A DNA stretch of 64,000 nt. Source: Terana coerulea. Taxonomy: Eukaryota; Basidiomycota; Agaricomycetes; Polyporales; Phanerochaetaceae. The DNA is taken from positions 86,429-150,428 of the forward strand of contig JAKOGH010000144.1 of NCBI GenBank assembly GCA_024811115.1, written 5' to 3'. Below, in pieces: positions 11,600-22,800 of this stretch. The translations under genes were made by a program, and so were the position numbers. Within the stretch, counting starts at the first letter, position 1. Each line of letters begins with the position of its first letter. A model generated the notes under the pieces. That model did no database searches. It was not told the origin of the DNA and was given only the letters and a program-made list of their open reading frames with translations.

Positions 11600-13001
11600 T
11601 TGAGCGACATCTTGCCCGCGATGGCAGACACTGGAACCTCAGAACTGCTGACAGACTCAGAGAAGATGTGGCGAGGTATGACAATCAATTTGGATGCTAT
11701 GAAGAACATAATCGCTACACATTTCCAGTCACCCTGCCACGACGGACAGCCACTGAGCCATGGACAATTTGCTCGAATATTTCTCTTCACTCTAGAGAAT
11801 GGTACGAAGATTATATCTCGGATTATTTTGCCCTTGCGGGAGGCTGTTAAAACAGAGGCGGAAGTTGCTGCGATGGTTATGGCTAAAGTTATGTGGCGTT
11901 CATCGTTCTGAGCATGGGAGCTCACTATCACGACTAGCTCGTACCTCTGTTCCAGTCCCGACCGTGCATCTATTCTGTGATAGTCCTCATAACGCGGTTG
12001 GTGCGGAATGGATTGTCATGGAGTACCTTCATGGCGAGCAACTCGCGGAATGTTTCTACGAAATCGACTACGACAAGAAAGCTCAGACGGCACGAGACCT
12101 AGCCAACATTGTGGCCGAACTGTTTGCCTTCACCAGCACGCACAGTGGCAGCCTTCTTCGCGATCTTACTATCCACGAAGATCAGATGCCCACCCGCTAC
12201 CATGACATAACGCAAGTTGTTGATAAGCCCCCACATTCGTACCACACAGTTGAAAGCGTTACCAAGTCCGGGTCATTCACCATAGGCCCTTTGAACGACA
12301 CATCTTTCCTCGAGATGGATCATTCGTGCATCGTGCCAGCAGAGTTCTATGGGCCGTTCGCCACTGAACGTGAATACTTGGAGACCCACGCCTATCGCGG
12401 CCCTCCTTCAATGAGCACTTGCAGCCGGTTTGAACGGACGACCTTCGAAAATGTTCTCAAGGTGTATAATGTCGTGCGCTCCCAAGTGTACAACAACGGA
12501 GGCAAGGACAATACGCAGGACACTGGGTCATTCCACTTCGCACACGGCGACCTCAGCGGGCACAACATCCTCGTTGACCCACAAACAGGGCAAATCACTG
12601 GCATTCTCGACTGGGAAATGTCGGAATTCTACCCGGCGTATATGGCTGCCGTTGTGCCGGCATGGTTCGACGACGACGATCGTCGGTTCCTCATGACAGA
12701 CTATCAAGAGGCCCGCATCGGTTTTGACGATGAAACACAGGACGATGCGAAGTTACGTGCCTATTTCCGCGAGCAGCTGGGGGCTCACAGTCCCCTTCCT
12801 TTGCATCACAACCAGGCGGGTGTGGAGTTACGTGCGTTCTGCTACGTTCTAGGAATACCGGCTATAGGCAACGTCATAAACTGGCTGAAGATGTACAGAG
12901 AACAAGAGTGGGTCACATCGGGGAGGGGTGCATTTCCGTTTGACTTCGAGGCGTACTGGGAGGAGATGTTGGCTTCGCTTCGGGCGAAGGCGTATGCTTG
13001 A
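11600..13001 (+). CDS. APH-family phosphotransferase-like kinase 2 (abnormal splice donor)
   Basis: A paralog of kinase 1. Exon 1 starts at 11600 (alternative ATG 11621) and runs through TDSEKMWRG, GQFARIFLFTLENGTKIISRIILP and KTEAEVAAMVMAK to about 11888. Exon 2 begins at 11938 after ...GACTAG and runs to TGA at 13001 with HGDLSGHNIL (catalytic Asp) and ILDWEMSE (metal-binding Asp), followed by the family-specific FDDDDRRFLMTDYQEARIGF. In paralogs the intron donor reads AAAG|GTGAGC-like. Here the DNA is AAAGTTATGTGG, so one G of the exon/donor junction is missing. Using GT at 11888-11889 puts exon 2 out of frame, and keeping the frame requires a TT donor. Either one base is lost (mutation or consensus error) or splicing is unusual. 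Otherwise the catalytic core is complete. Closest in wording to kinase 3 (DYDKKAQTARDLA). Confidence 0.78.
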
Positions 13002-13274
13002 TATGTGCTTTGCGGAGGAAAATGCGCACATTTGACTGTCCGCCGTATTAGAAAATAGCTTGCCAAGCATATGCTTGCACTTCAACACTAGTGCGATATG
13101 AATCACAGAACGGCCACAAAACTGCCAGACATGCCTGAAGCACAGTGCGTGGCGCTCATGATATATTTGGACTTGTTATGATCCAAAGCTTCTGCTTTCC
13201 TCATTTAGCTAGCAACACAACTTGTGTCTGCCTTATGGGGTCCTATGTGGCGTAGCATCTCTCTTAGTGAATGG

Positions 13275-13610
13275 CAAGGGTAAACCCTCTATGTTTAGAG
13301 GCTAATCCTTACCCTTACCCTCCAAAACCCTTACCCTTATGAGGGTAAGGGTTGAAGGTTACCCTTCAAACCCTTGCGAAAATAGGTAGAAAATGGTGCT
13401 TTGAGTGCTTTTTTTGTTTACTTATAATGTTAGCCTTCTATTTGAGTAGCTCAGATTAATATAGAAAGCATTCACAACACTTGCAGCCCTATCCAGCAAC
13501 ATGTCTGGTATTTGCATGCAGACCTCTGCCAGATGAGGGTTAACTTTCTTCAACCCTTACCCTTACCCTCTATACCCTTACCCTTAACCCTCGAAGGGTT
13601 TGCAAACCCC
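13275..13610. repeat. Clustered CCCTTA / TAAGGG repeats with perfect hairpins
   Basis: Two blocks (13275-13376 and about 13535-13601) are built of AACCCTTACCCT and its reverse complement. A perfect 12-bp inverted repeat occupies 13326-13337 and 13342-13353 around a TATG loop, followed at once by a second imperfect hairpin (TTGAAGGTTACCCTTCAA). The unit is CCCTTA, not the telomeric CCCTAA. No protein reading makes sense here. It lies between kinase copies 2 and 3. Confidence 0.75.
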
Positions 13611-13845
13611 TGCCTATCACTAATCTCTCTCCAAGTGCAATATATTAAATGGTGTAATGTACAATTACCAAGCTTTTCAGCACTATACTAATCTAAACGC
13701 GGGCGGTTTGGGTCAGTAGACCATCTTCGAACGAAGAACATTCACTGGCAAACACGGTCAGAAGCTTCATACAAGTACATCGTCGTTACCAACACTTCTG
13801 GCAGTCCCTTCCACGTTTCCTGCCTCTGACAACTTCTTCCAAGAA

Positions 13846-15191
13846 ATGTTGTCTGACTCAGAGAAGATGTGGCAAAGCACGCCGGTGAGTCTGGAGGCAA
13901 TAAGAAGTATCATCGCTGCCCATTTCAAGTCCACATGCAGCGACGAACAATCTTTGAGCCAGGGACAATATGCCCGCATATTTCTCTTCACTCTCGGCAG
14001 CGACAGGAAGGTTGTCTCACGCATCATTTTGCCTGTGAGGGAGGGTAGCAAGACGGAGGCAGAAGTCGCTTCAATGGTCATGGTCAAAGGTGAGCACTTT
14101 CCGCCACGTTGTCAGCGGTATTTCTCACATAATAAAATCTAGCTCGCACCTCCATTCCTATTCCAACCGTACACCTTTTTTGTGCTACCCCTCACAACCC
14201 AGTCGGAGCGGAATAGATCGTCATGGAATACCTTGCCGGCGAACAGTTCACGAGCTGCTTCTACGACTTTGACTACGACAAGAAGGCTCAGACAGCCCGG
14301 GATCTAGCCATCATCGTCTCCGGACTTTTCGCCATCACGAGCACGCATGGTGGCAGTCTCCTTCGCGATCACTCACTCCACGAAGCCCAGCAGCCTCAGC
14401 GCTACCGCGGTACGGAGGAAGACGTTGGAGTCTCTCCACATCCGTATCATACTGTCGAAACAAATGCGAAATTCGGACCGGTTATGATAGGGCCCTTGAA
14501 CGATATCTCATTCCTTGAGCACTAATTTCTGGTGCCAGCCAAAGTCTGCGGGCCTTTCGCCACCGAACGCCAGTACTTGGAGGCTCACGCTTATCGCGGA
14601 AACCCATCCACGCGTACTGGTAGCCAAATCGACTGGAAAACCTACGCCAATACCGTCAATGTATACGACGTGGTTCGATCTCTCTACAGTGATCCAGATG
14701 ATTCACAGCCCGCTGGATCGTTTCATTTCGCACACGGAGACCTCAGCGGGCACAATATCCTTGTCGATCCACAAAGCGGGCGGGTAACCGGCATTCTTGA
14801 CTGGGAAATGTCGGGATTCTATCCGCCGTACATGGCCGCTGTCGCTCCGGCATGGTTCGACGACGACGATCGGCGGTTCCTCATGTCGGACTATCAGGGG
14901 TGTCGCATCGGCTTCGATGACGAGTCTCACGCCGACGGGCGACTGCGCGCATACTTTCGCGAGCAGCTTGGCGCATGTAGCCCTCGTCTTCTTCATCAGA
15001 ACCAAGCAGGCATGGAGCTGCATGCGTTCTGCTATGTGTTAGGGGAGCCGGTTGCAGGGAGTGTCATGAAGTGGCTGACACTATATCGGGAGCAGGAGTG
15101 GAGCTCCGAGGAGAGGGGCGCGTTTTCGTTCGACTTTGAAGCATTCCAGAAAGATGTATGGTCCTCATTCAAATCTCCAACGCACGTATGA
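13846..15191 (+). pseudogene. APH-family kinase 3, two in-frame nonsense codons
   Basis: Exon 1 13846-14089, intron 14090-14142 (53 nt, GTGAGC...ATCTAG, phase 1) and exon 2 14143-15191 align along their length with kinases 1 and 2 in one unbroken frame. Two codons are stops: TAG at 14214-14216, where paralogs have Trp in AEWIVMEYL, and TAA at 14523-14525, where paralogs have Glu in DHEFIVPAE. Everything else is preserved: GQYARIFLFTLG, KTEAEVASM, HGDLSGHNILVD (catalytic Asp), ILDWEMSG, and an unshifted C-terminus with FFSFDFEAF-like wording (AFSFDFEAF). Absence of indels with two nonsense changes argues for recent inactivation rather than sequencing indels. TGG to TAG is a single G-to-A transition. 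Readthrough or a misassembled allele are less likely alternatives. Confidence 0.85.
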
Positions 15192-15328
15192 TAGTAGAAA
15201 GTGTAATAATTGTTTCGACACTGCGTACCTAACATGGTTCCTGAATATTCACACACATCTCTCGACTATCCTTGCCACGCCCGGCTGCCACTCCATGCAC
15301 TTCGAGTACTCCTCATCGCCGGACGTTC

Positions 15329-15698
15329 TTACCGAGAACTGCAGAGCGCACATCGTACAGTGTGACTCGGACGAGGGGAATTGGGACCAGCAAGCTTGTA
15401 CTCGGTCGGACGACCACATTCGTCGCATGGAAGTGCCGGCCCTACAGATCGTTCAATTCCGGGCTGAGCTTCCGCATAAGACCACATGCTCACCTCGCAA
15501 CGCTGCAGCCTCTCGATCCAAGCGGTTCAGCTTTCGCTGGAGGTTCATCATCATTACTCCGAGAATGAGAACAAGTGCCAGAAGGCACATTCCCAGGATG
15601 ATGGAGGCATTGCGGTTGGCGGCTGGTATGCCGCGTTTCTGCACGCCGCCCGACAGGAGCTGGTCGCTTTGAACAAGTACGTCGTCAACGGCTGGCAT
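15329..15698 (-). CDS. Small single-pass membrane protein with CxxC...CxxC putative zinc ribbon
   Basis: Not a family I can name. Exon 1 (15698-15494) starts MPAVDDVLVQSDQLL and contains one clear membrane segment (residues about 31-53, ASIILGMCLLALVLILGVMMM). This is followed by a short charged helix LQRKLNRLDREAAALR. A canonical 52-nt intron (15493-15442, GTGAGC...CTGTAG) is followed by exon 2 (15441-15329) encoding LPCDECGRPTEYKL... and VRCALCSSR, ending at TAA. The two CxxC pairs (C74/C77 and C99/C102) have the spacing of a zinc ribbon. Total 105 residues. The intron size matches neighbouring genes, and the zinc motif only appears after splicing, which supports the model. The stop overlaps GGTAAGA, which could instead be a second donor, so the true C-terminus may be longer. 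It lies antisense between kinases 3 and 4. Confidence 0.6.
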
Positions 15699-15773
15699 GG
15701 TAAAGGCCCTGGCAAGGATGCGCGGTTATTGCAGGCCTTATGTGAGGGCTGGACCAAGTCGGTTCGTCAATGA

Positions 15774-16469
15774 TTCGGCGTTGACAGCGTAAGGGAGAGA
15801 GCTCCGGTGGGGGTGCAAGGATGCTCGCAGAGACTCAGCGCAGAGGCCGCTGATAAGCCCCGCATAGCTAACAAACTCTATCCTCAGCACAGGTTGCACG
15901 CGACAAGCAGAGATAAGGCGAGCGCCGCCTTCGTGGGGAGATCATAGACGTTATGAGAATCGAAGCATCTTGACATCGCGTCAGTGACGCGGAAGTTCAT
16001 CTACGAGGTGAGAGAAATTTCAGTCAAAGGAATTCAGCAACGCGAGCACGGTAGCGACGCACCAGTGCGGTAGGCACTCCTCTACCCTCATTCTATTCTA
16101 GCGTACTGAACGCTGGAGCGCCGGCCAGGTTCTCTGCTCTGTGCTTAAGCCCGTTGGAGCTCAGCAAGGCTCGGAGTACTCACGTTGAGTATTACAGAGC
16201 TTTCTGTATCCCTTAGACAGACTATGGGGAAGCGGCTGGTGGCTGGTCTGTCCCGATGATGATGCTCGGGGTCCGTCATGGATACGACCGTCAACAGTGC
16301 GCTTTCGCTAAGGTTAAGATATGTAGCTGTGCTAATTATGAGCTTAATATAGACGGTAAAAGCACCTCCGCCTATGACTTACCGTGCATTGTATCGAGAT
16401 GGTGAGCGATCCCACATTGGAACATTTCGAAGTTCAATTTTCGGCCATGCAGCGGCGCTAGTTATAATG
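15774..16469. other. Intergenic DNA before kinase 4
   Basis: No coding, RNA or repeat signal stands out in these 700 bp. They include the upstream flank of the small membrane-protein gene and of kinase 4. A shortened version of the kinase upstream motif (TTGTTCATGTTAGGGCAGCC) sits at about 16471-16490. Confidence 0.4.
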
Positions 16470-16572
16470 TTTGTTCATGTTAGGGCAGCCACCTTCCAAA
16501 TCGAGACACGACTTTGATTGGACGCAGCTTCCACCAACGACGGTCACTGGTCACCACTTGTGATCTCCTACG

Positions 16573-18058
16573 TTGAATCCCACTCTAGCCAGGATGTCCT
16601 CTTCTGCCTTCTCAACCGAATCAATACATGCAGAAGTCAAGATGTGGGACGACATGCACGTTAACCTAGCCGCGATGCAAGATATCATCGCGACGCACTT
16701 TGGGTCCAGCTGTCGCGAGCAGAAGGAGCTGGGCACTGGATCCTACGCTCGGGCCTTCTTGTACACCCTTGAAGACGACTCTCAGCTGGTCGCACCGATT
16801 ATATTCCCAATTCGAGCAAATCTCAAAACTGAAGCCGAAGTTGCCACAATGGACTTCATCCAGTGTACGTCCTCGGCAAATGTGGCGCAGTGCGTTTCGT
16901 GAGCTACCAGTTCCATCTACTGATACTCGTTGTAGCGCGCACGTCTATACCAGTTCCCAAGGTCTACCTGTTTTGCAGTACACGCGAGAACCCTGTATAC
17001 GCCGAATGGATTCTAATGGAGTATCTCCCCGGATGTCGCTTTATCGACTGTTTCGAGACGCTTAAGTACGAGAAGAAACGTCAAGTAGCGAGGGGCATGG
17101 CCGAAGCAATGTCAAGTCTCTTTAGCATTACCGCTACTCACTGCGGAAGCGTGCTTCAGGATACCTCTCTTCACGACTCACAGCGAGCTCCTCGGTACTT
17201 GGCCGTTCCCTCACAGTCCGACTCGCACTGTGTGCGCAGTACCGATGCGAGAGGAGAGACTGTCATAGGACCTTTGGACGACATCAGATTCCTCCGTTAT
17301 GGTGACGGACTCCCGGCCAACTCCAGTGGTCCCTTCTCAACTGAGCGGGAGTTCATTGTGGCCTCCGCTCACGGTGTACTCTTGCCCGCCCGTAATGCCA
17401 CGCAGCTCGAGCGATGGCCCTACGAGAGGGTTCTTGAAGTCTATGACGCGATTCGGCCGCTTTACTCCCCATCCACCGAAGAGCATGAAACCAGCCGCTT
17501 CCATTTCTCGCACGGCGATCTTAATCCCGAAAATATTCTAATTGACCCCTCCTCTGGTCGAATAACGGGCGTGATAGACTGGGAGATGGCGGGCTTTCGT
17601 CCGGCTTGGCTTGCTGCAATGGCAGGTGCTTGGTTCCACGACGATCAACGTCGTTTTCTTTTCAATCCGGACAATCGGCTTGATGACGACATGGTATGGA
17701 TTGACGAGCCTGAGGGCACCGAGGACACCGCGCTGCGCGAATACTTCCGCCAGCAATTGGGTGAGTCTTCAAAGCTACTGCTACAGCACAACGCCGAGGG
17801 TGTGGAGATGAGGGCAATCTTTCACATCTTGGGAACGAACCTGCCGTCCAAGGTGCAAGTATGGCTCGCGAGCTACCGGGAGGTTCACTGGAACGTGGAT
17901 CAACGAGGGCCGTTTCCGTTCGATTTCAATCATTGGCGGATCGAAATGTACAATCTGTGGTTAAAGTGCGTCGTTGTTCGGCACTCGTTCGTTCTAGTGC
18001 CATCGTACTGCAATAGCCAGCTAACTGCCAAATTCACAGCTCTACCAAATCAAGCTGA
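16573..18058 (+). CDS. APH-family phosphotransferase-like kinase 4 (three exons)
   Basis: Exon 1 16573-16864 (alternative ATG 16594), a longer 71-nt intron 16865-16935, exon 2 16936-17965, intron 17966-18039 and a short exon 3 18040-18058 ending in TGA, together 446 residues. The catalytic loop HGDLNPENIL (His about residue 290, Asp 292) and VIDWEMAG are intact, and the helix-C glutamate is in KTEAEVATM. The N-lobe differs: where copies 1, 2, 3 and 5 have AR or SR in the VAxK-equivalent position, this copy has VAPIIFP, with Pro in place of the basic residue. It also has SPSTEEHETSR and LFNPDNRLDDD segments unlike the others, so it is the most diverged member. Whether it is active is open. Confidence 0.82.
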
Positions 18059-18373
18059 TAAGAAACTGGCACACGTTCTTGTGGGAAACGGCGTATCCCA
18101 TGTACACCATACAGATAAGGAGGGGCATGTCGTATGTCGTCGGTCGAGGACTTGAATCAGACAATGGAGCCAAGTATCCCAAATATTACTATTTGACCAC
18201 CTTTTTTATGTAGCTAATTTCCCATGACAGCCATGTACAAACGGTGGTGACAAGTGCTCGTTATGCTGTATCGATAGACATATCAACATCCGCTGAACTA
18301 GAAAACATGAGTACCTATTTCCGTAAGTTGACGTGTTGAGGATCACTGACCAGATAGTAGGCCGTCCAAAAGA

Positions 18374-19022
18374 TTACTCGAGTTTGGCTGCGGCGTATAC
18401 CTCTCTCCAATCATACACTCCGAGCTGATCGCAGAGCTCACTCCACGGTTTGACTCGCTCCCCGAAGTGTGAAATCGCGATACGTTTTACTTCACAGAGA
18501 TAAGTTCCGACATTGCCGCTATGTGATCCTGATATCTTCGAAGAGAATCGTCGAAAGCGGTAGCCTCGACGCAAGAGGCGAGGATGTTCGCCAGCGGCGA
18601 AAACAATATTTCCCTCCTTATCGAACGTCATCGTCGCATCTTCAGCCTCCTCAAAGTGTGAAACAACGGCCTCCAGAAAACGTGCCCATTTCGCCTCGTC
18701 GGCTTCGTTATTTTTCTGGATTGCAGGGTACAGGTCAAATCCTTCGTCGACGCCCATCTTACTGTAGTAACGCGATCAAAGATGAAAGCCAGTGCTCGTA
18801 ACACACTGTCGGCACTCACCTCGCTTGTGCCCAGCTGACCTCAACGTAAGTGGGAGAGTTGAAAATTAGGTTCATACGATCTGAGAGTCCTTTATACATC
18901 CAGACTCCGAGTGACCCGAGTGAGAGCGCGCAACTGAAAGAGGAACTTCGCCTACCATAGACGTACGGTGTATACTGCTCGTGCACAAAACGAACGCATA
19001 ACACATACAGAGGCTCCTTCAC
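18374..19022 (-). CDS. Unknown protein gene, at least two exons
   Basis: The last exon (18761-18374) encodes KMGVDEGFDLYPAIQKN, then RFLEAVVSHFEEAEDATMTFDKEG, FRRFSSKISGSHSGNVGTY and WREVYAAAKLE before TAG. A 58-nt intron (18819-18762, GTGAGT...CTACAG) joins it in frame to an upstream exon with SLGVWMYKGLSDRMNLIF and SPTYVEVSWAQA, giving a smooth protein across the junction. The 5' end is unclear. The open frame reaches an ATG at 19022, but part of it may be intron. I recognise no domain. The composition is that of a soluble globular protein. The gene lies tail-to-tail with kinase 4. Confidence 0.6.
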
Positions 19023-19892
19023 TTCGTTCCGGGGAGAAGGTCAGGGTGGTGTTGCCGCGTTGGCCAAGACCGCTGCAAGGCTTATGGTCAATTAATGAGG
19101 TATATATGTGAAGCAGGAGGCGCACAAATAAACTGATGAAATAAGACAGAAGCGAGACAGATTGGACCCCCAAGCATTGACTGAGGCTGTAAGGAATGTG
19201 AGTCATAGAACGAATTCTTAGACACCGCCCGAGGCTCCGACAGCCCGATGAATGCCATTGCAGACGATGAGCGGGCTAAGCCGGAATGCCAGCGCTGCGC
19301 GAGACTACGAGGGCTGAGCTAAGCAGTCGGACCGACGACGAAACGGATCAGAAACGATATGTATTGTGGAGGAACCCGGAGAGGAACCGGGGACGCGTAA
19401 ATCAGCCAGCGGCCAGCAGGCATACTTATACCTAGCCATTCGGACTGATGGATGACCAGGTAGGGGCTCGAGGTAAGTACGTTACTTACTTACGTGGCAC
19501 ATGGGTAAAGATAGGAGTATATCGAGACGAGAGCATACAAGCACTGTGTTGTACATCATATCCACTATTCAAGCAAATCGACAGCGATTAGGCACGTAAA
19601 ACAACGAGATCAGTCCAAAAGTCATGAAAGGCATGGTAGTGCGAAGTGTCGTAAGAGGTTGAAACTAGATGAGAGGGTATTGCGAGAGTACAAAGACTTA
19701 TGTGAGTGAAGAGATCCAGATCATGCAGCACCAGGCTTATCCACGGTAGTACGGCGAACGCGAGCCAACAAATTCACCATGATCGGTGGGAGGAGATATA
19801 AGGGCAAGCTGTACTGCCGAGTCGTTAGATGGTTGGTTTATCGAGTCATCTGATGACAGGACGGGTCAGCCACGAGAGTAGTAGCAGCAGTT
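19023..19892. other. Intergenic stretch between the unknown gene and the 3' end of the giant gene
   Basis: Nothing coding is convincing. The only local structure noted is a short inverted repeat GTAAGTA-CGT-TACTTAC near 19475-19491. A small plus-strand frame at 19829-20110 is antisense to the last exon of the giant gene and is not called. Confidence 0.4.
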
Positions 19893-22800
19893 TCAGCACT
19901 TACGAGGCCATGAGCCCCAGGACGACACCGGCGGGGAAGGCTGTTGCTCAATGTACGCCGGCGCCGGCGCGCGTCGAGGCGGTGGCTGCGGAGGGTGTTG
20001 TGGAGGGTGGGTATACGTTGGCTCAGGCGGAACGGGTAATGGCATGTTTGGAGGCTCAGAAGGTCCTCGCCGACGGCCTTGAGACCTTCCGCGCCAGGCA
20101 CCCTTCATAGGCGATCCCTCAGGTTCTACACTTCCCTCCCTGGTGATAACAAAACGTCGATGAGGGCAGATCAAAATGTAGCAACGCATTTGAGCTTACC
20201 GTAGGTCGCCATCCTCGTAGTCGCGCTTGTGACGTCTTAGCACGTCGATTTGACTGAATAGATGGGCAACGTGTTAGCTGAAGTCGCTAGCCTGGTCAAG
20301 CAGGTACGTACCGGTCGAGCTTCTGCTTCTCCTCTTCCTTCTCCCTGATTTCGTGGAACAGCTGGAGCATCTCCGGAGCAAGGTTCTTGCAGAAGTCCGT
20401 CAAATGCTATTGGCATCATTGAGCATGCCAGTAAGTCAAAAGTCATCCAAAGCACGCACGTTATCAGTGTTGAACTCAACAACGTCCCGGGAAGTTGCTC
20501 GAACGGTATCGAGGACCTCTGCGAGCAGACGAGCGCCGTGGGCATCCCACGTTTTGCTGAGTTCCTCGATGTACTGACAGTCGAAGTCAGGTCACAACTT
20601 GCAATGGAGAAACGGAGAGACGTACGAAGGATATGTTGAGGGTCACTTGCTCTTGAATAGCGATTCTCAGCGCACTGAGGATCTCGGCCTGTTGACTGGC
20701 CCCGAGCGACTCAAGCATAGTGCTGAAGTCAGCAATGCACTGGAACTAGATCAACATCTGTTCACGAAATGAGAAACGCAATCGGCTTACAGTAGCAATA
20801 GCAGCGGAAGCTTGATCCTCAATAAGGGTCTTGAGCTGAACGAGAATGTCTTCGTGCTTAGCAGCCGCGTCTGTTTGGAGATCTGTGAGAAGTCAGTTGA
20901 GGATCGTGACTCAAAGGAGTCACACCCACCATTTTGCATTGTCTCGAGCTGGCCCTGGATGTTGGCTTGAAGCTCAGTCTTGTTTATCTCAAGAATGCTC
21001 TCCATGGCTAGCAATTCACAATCAGTATACCGCCGCATGGGAGAGCGAACGACTTACTAGGTTTTGCAGCAGCCTCCGCGATCTCTGTGTCGTGCAGTTC
21101 GCGATCCTTCTGCGCGCCTTCCTCGATCTTGTCCAAGCGGACGTTCACCTCCTGTATCTGGACATCCTGTTGAGCCCACTGTTCCACAGCGTACCCGTCC
21201 ATCTTGCCAATCTTCTCCTCGATGGTCAGCAACTTGGCGAGCTGCGTCTCAGCGGCCTCCTTGGATTCTGCCTTATCGGCTTCACGCCTTTCAGCGTCCT
21301 CGACCTCGCGTTTCTGCCGCTCTTCATCACGTTCCGTGCGGAAGCGACGACAGCTCGTCCGTGAGCTCCTTGATGCGAGCGTCGTGACTTTCGGCGAGAG
21401 CGCGCTCGCGCTCAAGCGAGGCCTCAGCGGTGATGCGTTCGCGTTCGGAACGTTCACCGTCCTCGGCAACCCGGCGCTGACGTTCTTGCTCCTGCTCCTC
21501 GCGCAATGAAACCAGTTCGTCTTCGAGAGCCTTGATCCTCGAGTCCCGTTCTTCCGCGGTCAGGACGAGTCCTGCTTCGCGTTCGGCCCATGAAGCCTCT
21601 TTCTCAGCGAAATCGGCAAGGGCTCGCTGAGCCTCTTCGTGCTGATCACGAGCGCCCGATAGCTCTTCTTCAATAGCGGCTACGCGTTGTTCGTGGGCTG
21701 CCGTGGCTTCCTCGAGAGAGCGCTGGACTTCCTCATGCTGAGTACGGGCTGCGGCAAGGTCTTCCTCCATCTCCAAAACCCTCTGTTCGTGAGTCGCAGC
21801 AGCGTCGGCCAGGCTTTGTTGGGCGTCGGCAAGGGATTGGTGCGCTTCAGCTACAGAGGCTTGTGCATCCTCGTGCTGTTGCCTGGCGGCAGCCAGCTCA
21901 TCCTCCAGGGCAGTAATACGCGTCTGAGTATGAGTGTGGGCTTCGGCAAACGCAAGCTCGCGTTCGGCCCATGCTGCCGCGTTGCCAGCGTGTTCGTTTA
22001 CGAGGCGTTCGTGCTCGGCCATGTAAGCCGCACGAGCAGTCGCCAACTCCTCTCCAAGGGCATGAATTCGTTCGGTGAGGGCATGTTCTCTCCCGGCCGA
22101 GTCGGCCTCGCGAGCACGGAGGTCATCTTGGTGAGCCGCGTCGCGCTCAGCGATCGCTGCGGAGTGGTCGTCCTTGTCATGTTCGTGTTGTTCTCGCAAA
22201 GCCGCAAGTTCTTCTTCGAGCGCTTGAATGCGTGCCCGCCGCCGGCCACAGACTCGGATAGTTCCTGCTCGCGATCAGCCGCCGCTTGCGCTCGTTCGCT
22301 TTCCTCGCTCGCACGACGTTGGGAATCTTCGTCGTGCTGCGTACGAACGGCTGCCAGGTTGTCCTCGAGGTCCTTGATGCGGGATTCGAGCTCGGCAGTA
22401 ACCCGCTCGTTCTCTGCACGGACTTCCTCTTGCAAACGCTCCTTTTCAGCGTGGTGATCAGCGAGAAGAGAAGCATGTTGCTCTTTTGTGTGCTCGTGTT
22501 CAGCGATAGCTGCAGCCTTCTCCTCCTCGAGTGCGACCATGCGAGCCTCACTGACGTCCTTGGCCTCAGTCAATGCCTCGAGAGCTTTCACGTGTTCTTC
22601 GTGAGCGGCCTCACGTTCGACGTCTCGCGCAGCTTGTGCTTCTCGGTCTTGCTCCCGTTCGGCGCGAACGGCTGCCAGCTCGTCTTCGAGGGTCTGGATC
22701 CGCGCCTGGCGCTCGGCATCGACCTCTGCTCTGGAAGCCTCGCGTTCCGCAACCTGGGCATTGAGTGTCTCCAGCTCCTTCTCAAGCTGCGCGATGCGCT

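Noticed and set aside
13275..13610. Telomere-repeat interpretation of the CCCTTA cluster
   Set aside because: Unit order is CCCTTA rather than CCCTAA and both orientations are mixed; interstitial telomere origin is not supported.
9839..18058. Aminoglycoside-resistance function for the APH genes
   Set aside because: Membership of the APH fold does not imply antibiotic substrates; fungal expansions have unknown substrates, so no resistance role is claimed.
19829..20110. 93-codon plus-strand frame
   Set aside because: It is antisense to the proline-rich last exon of the giant gene, which has supporting splice sites.
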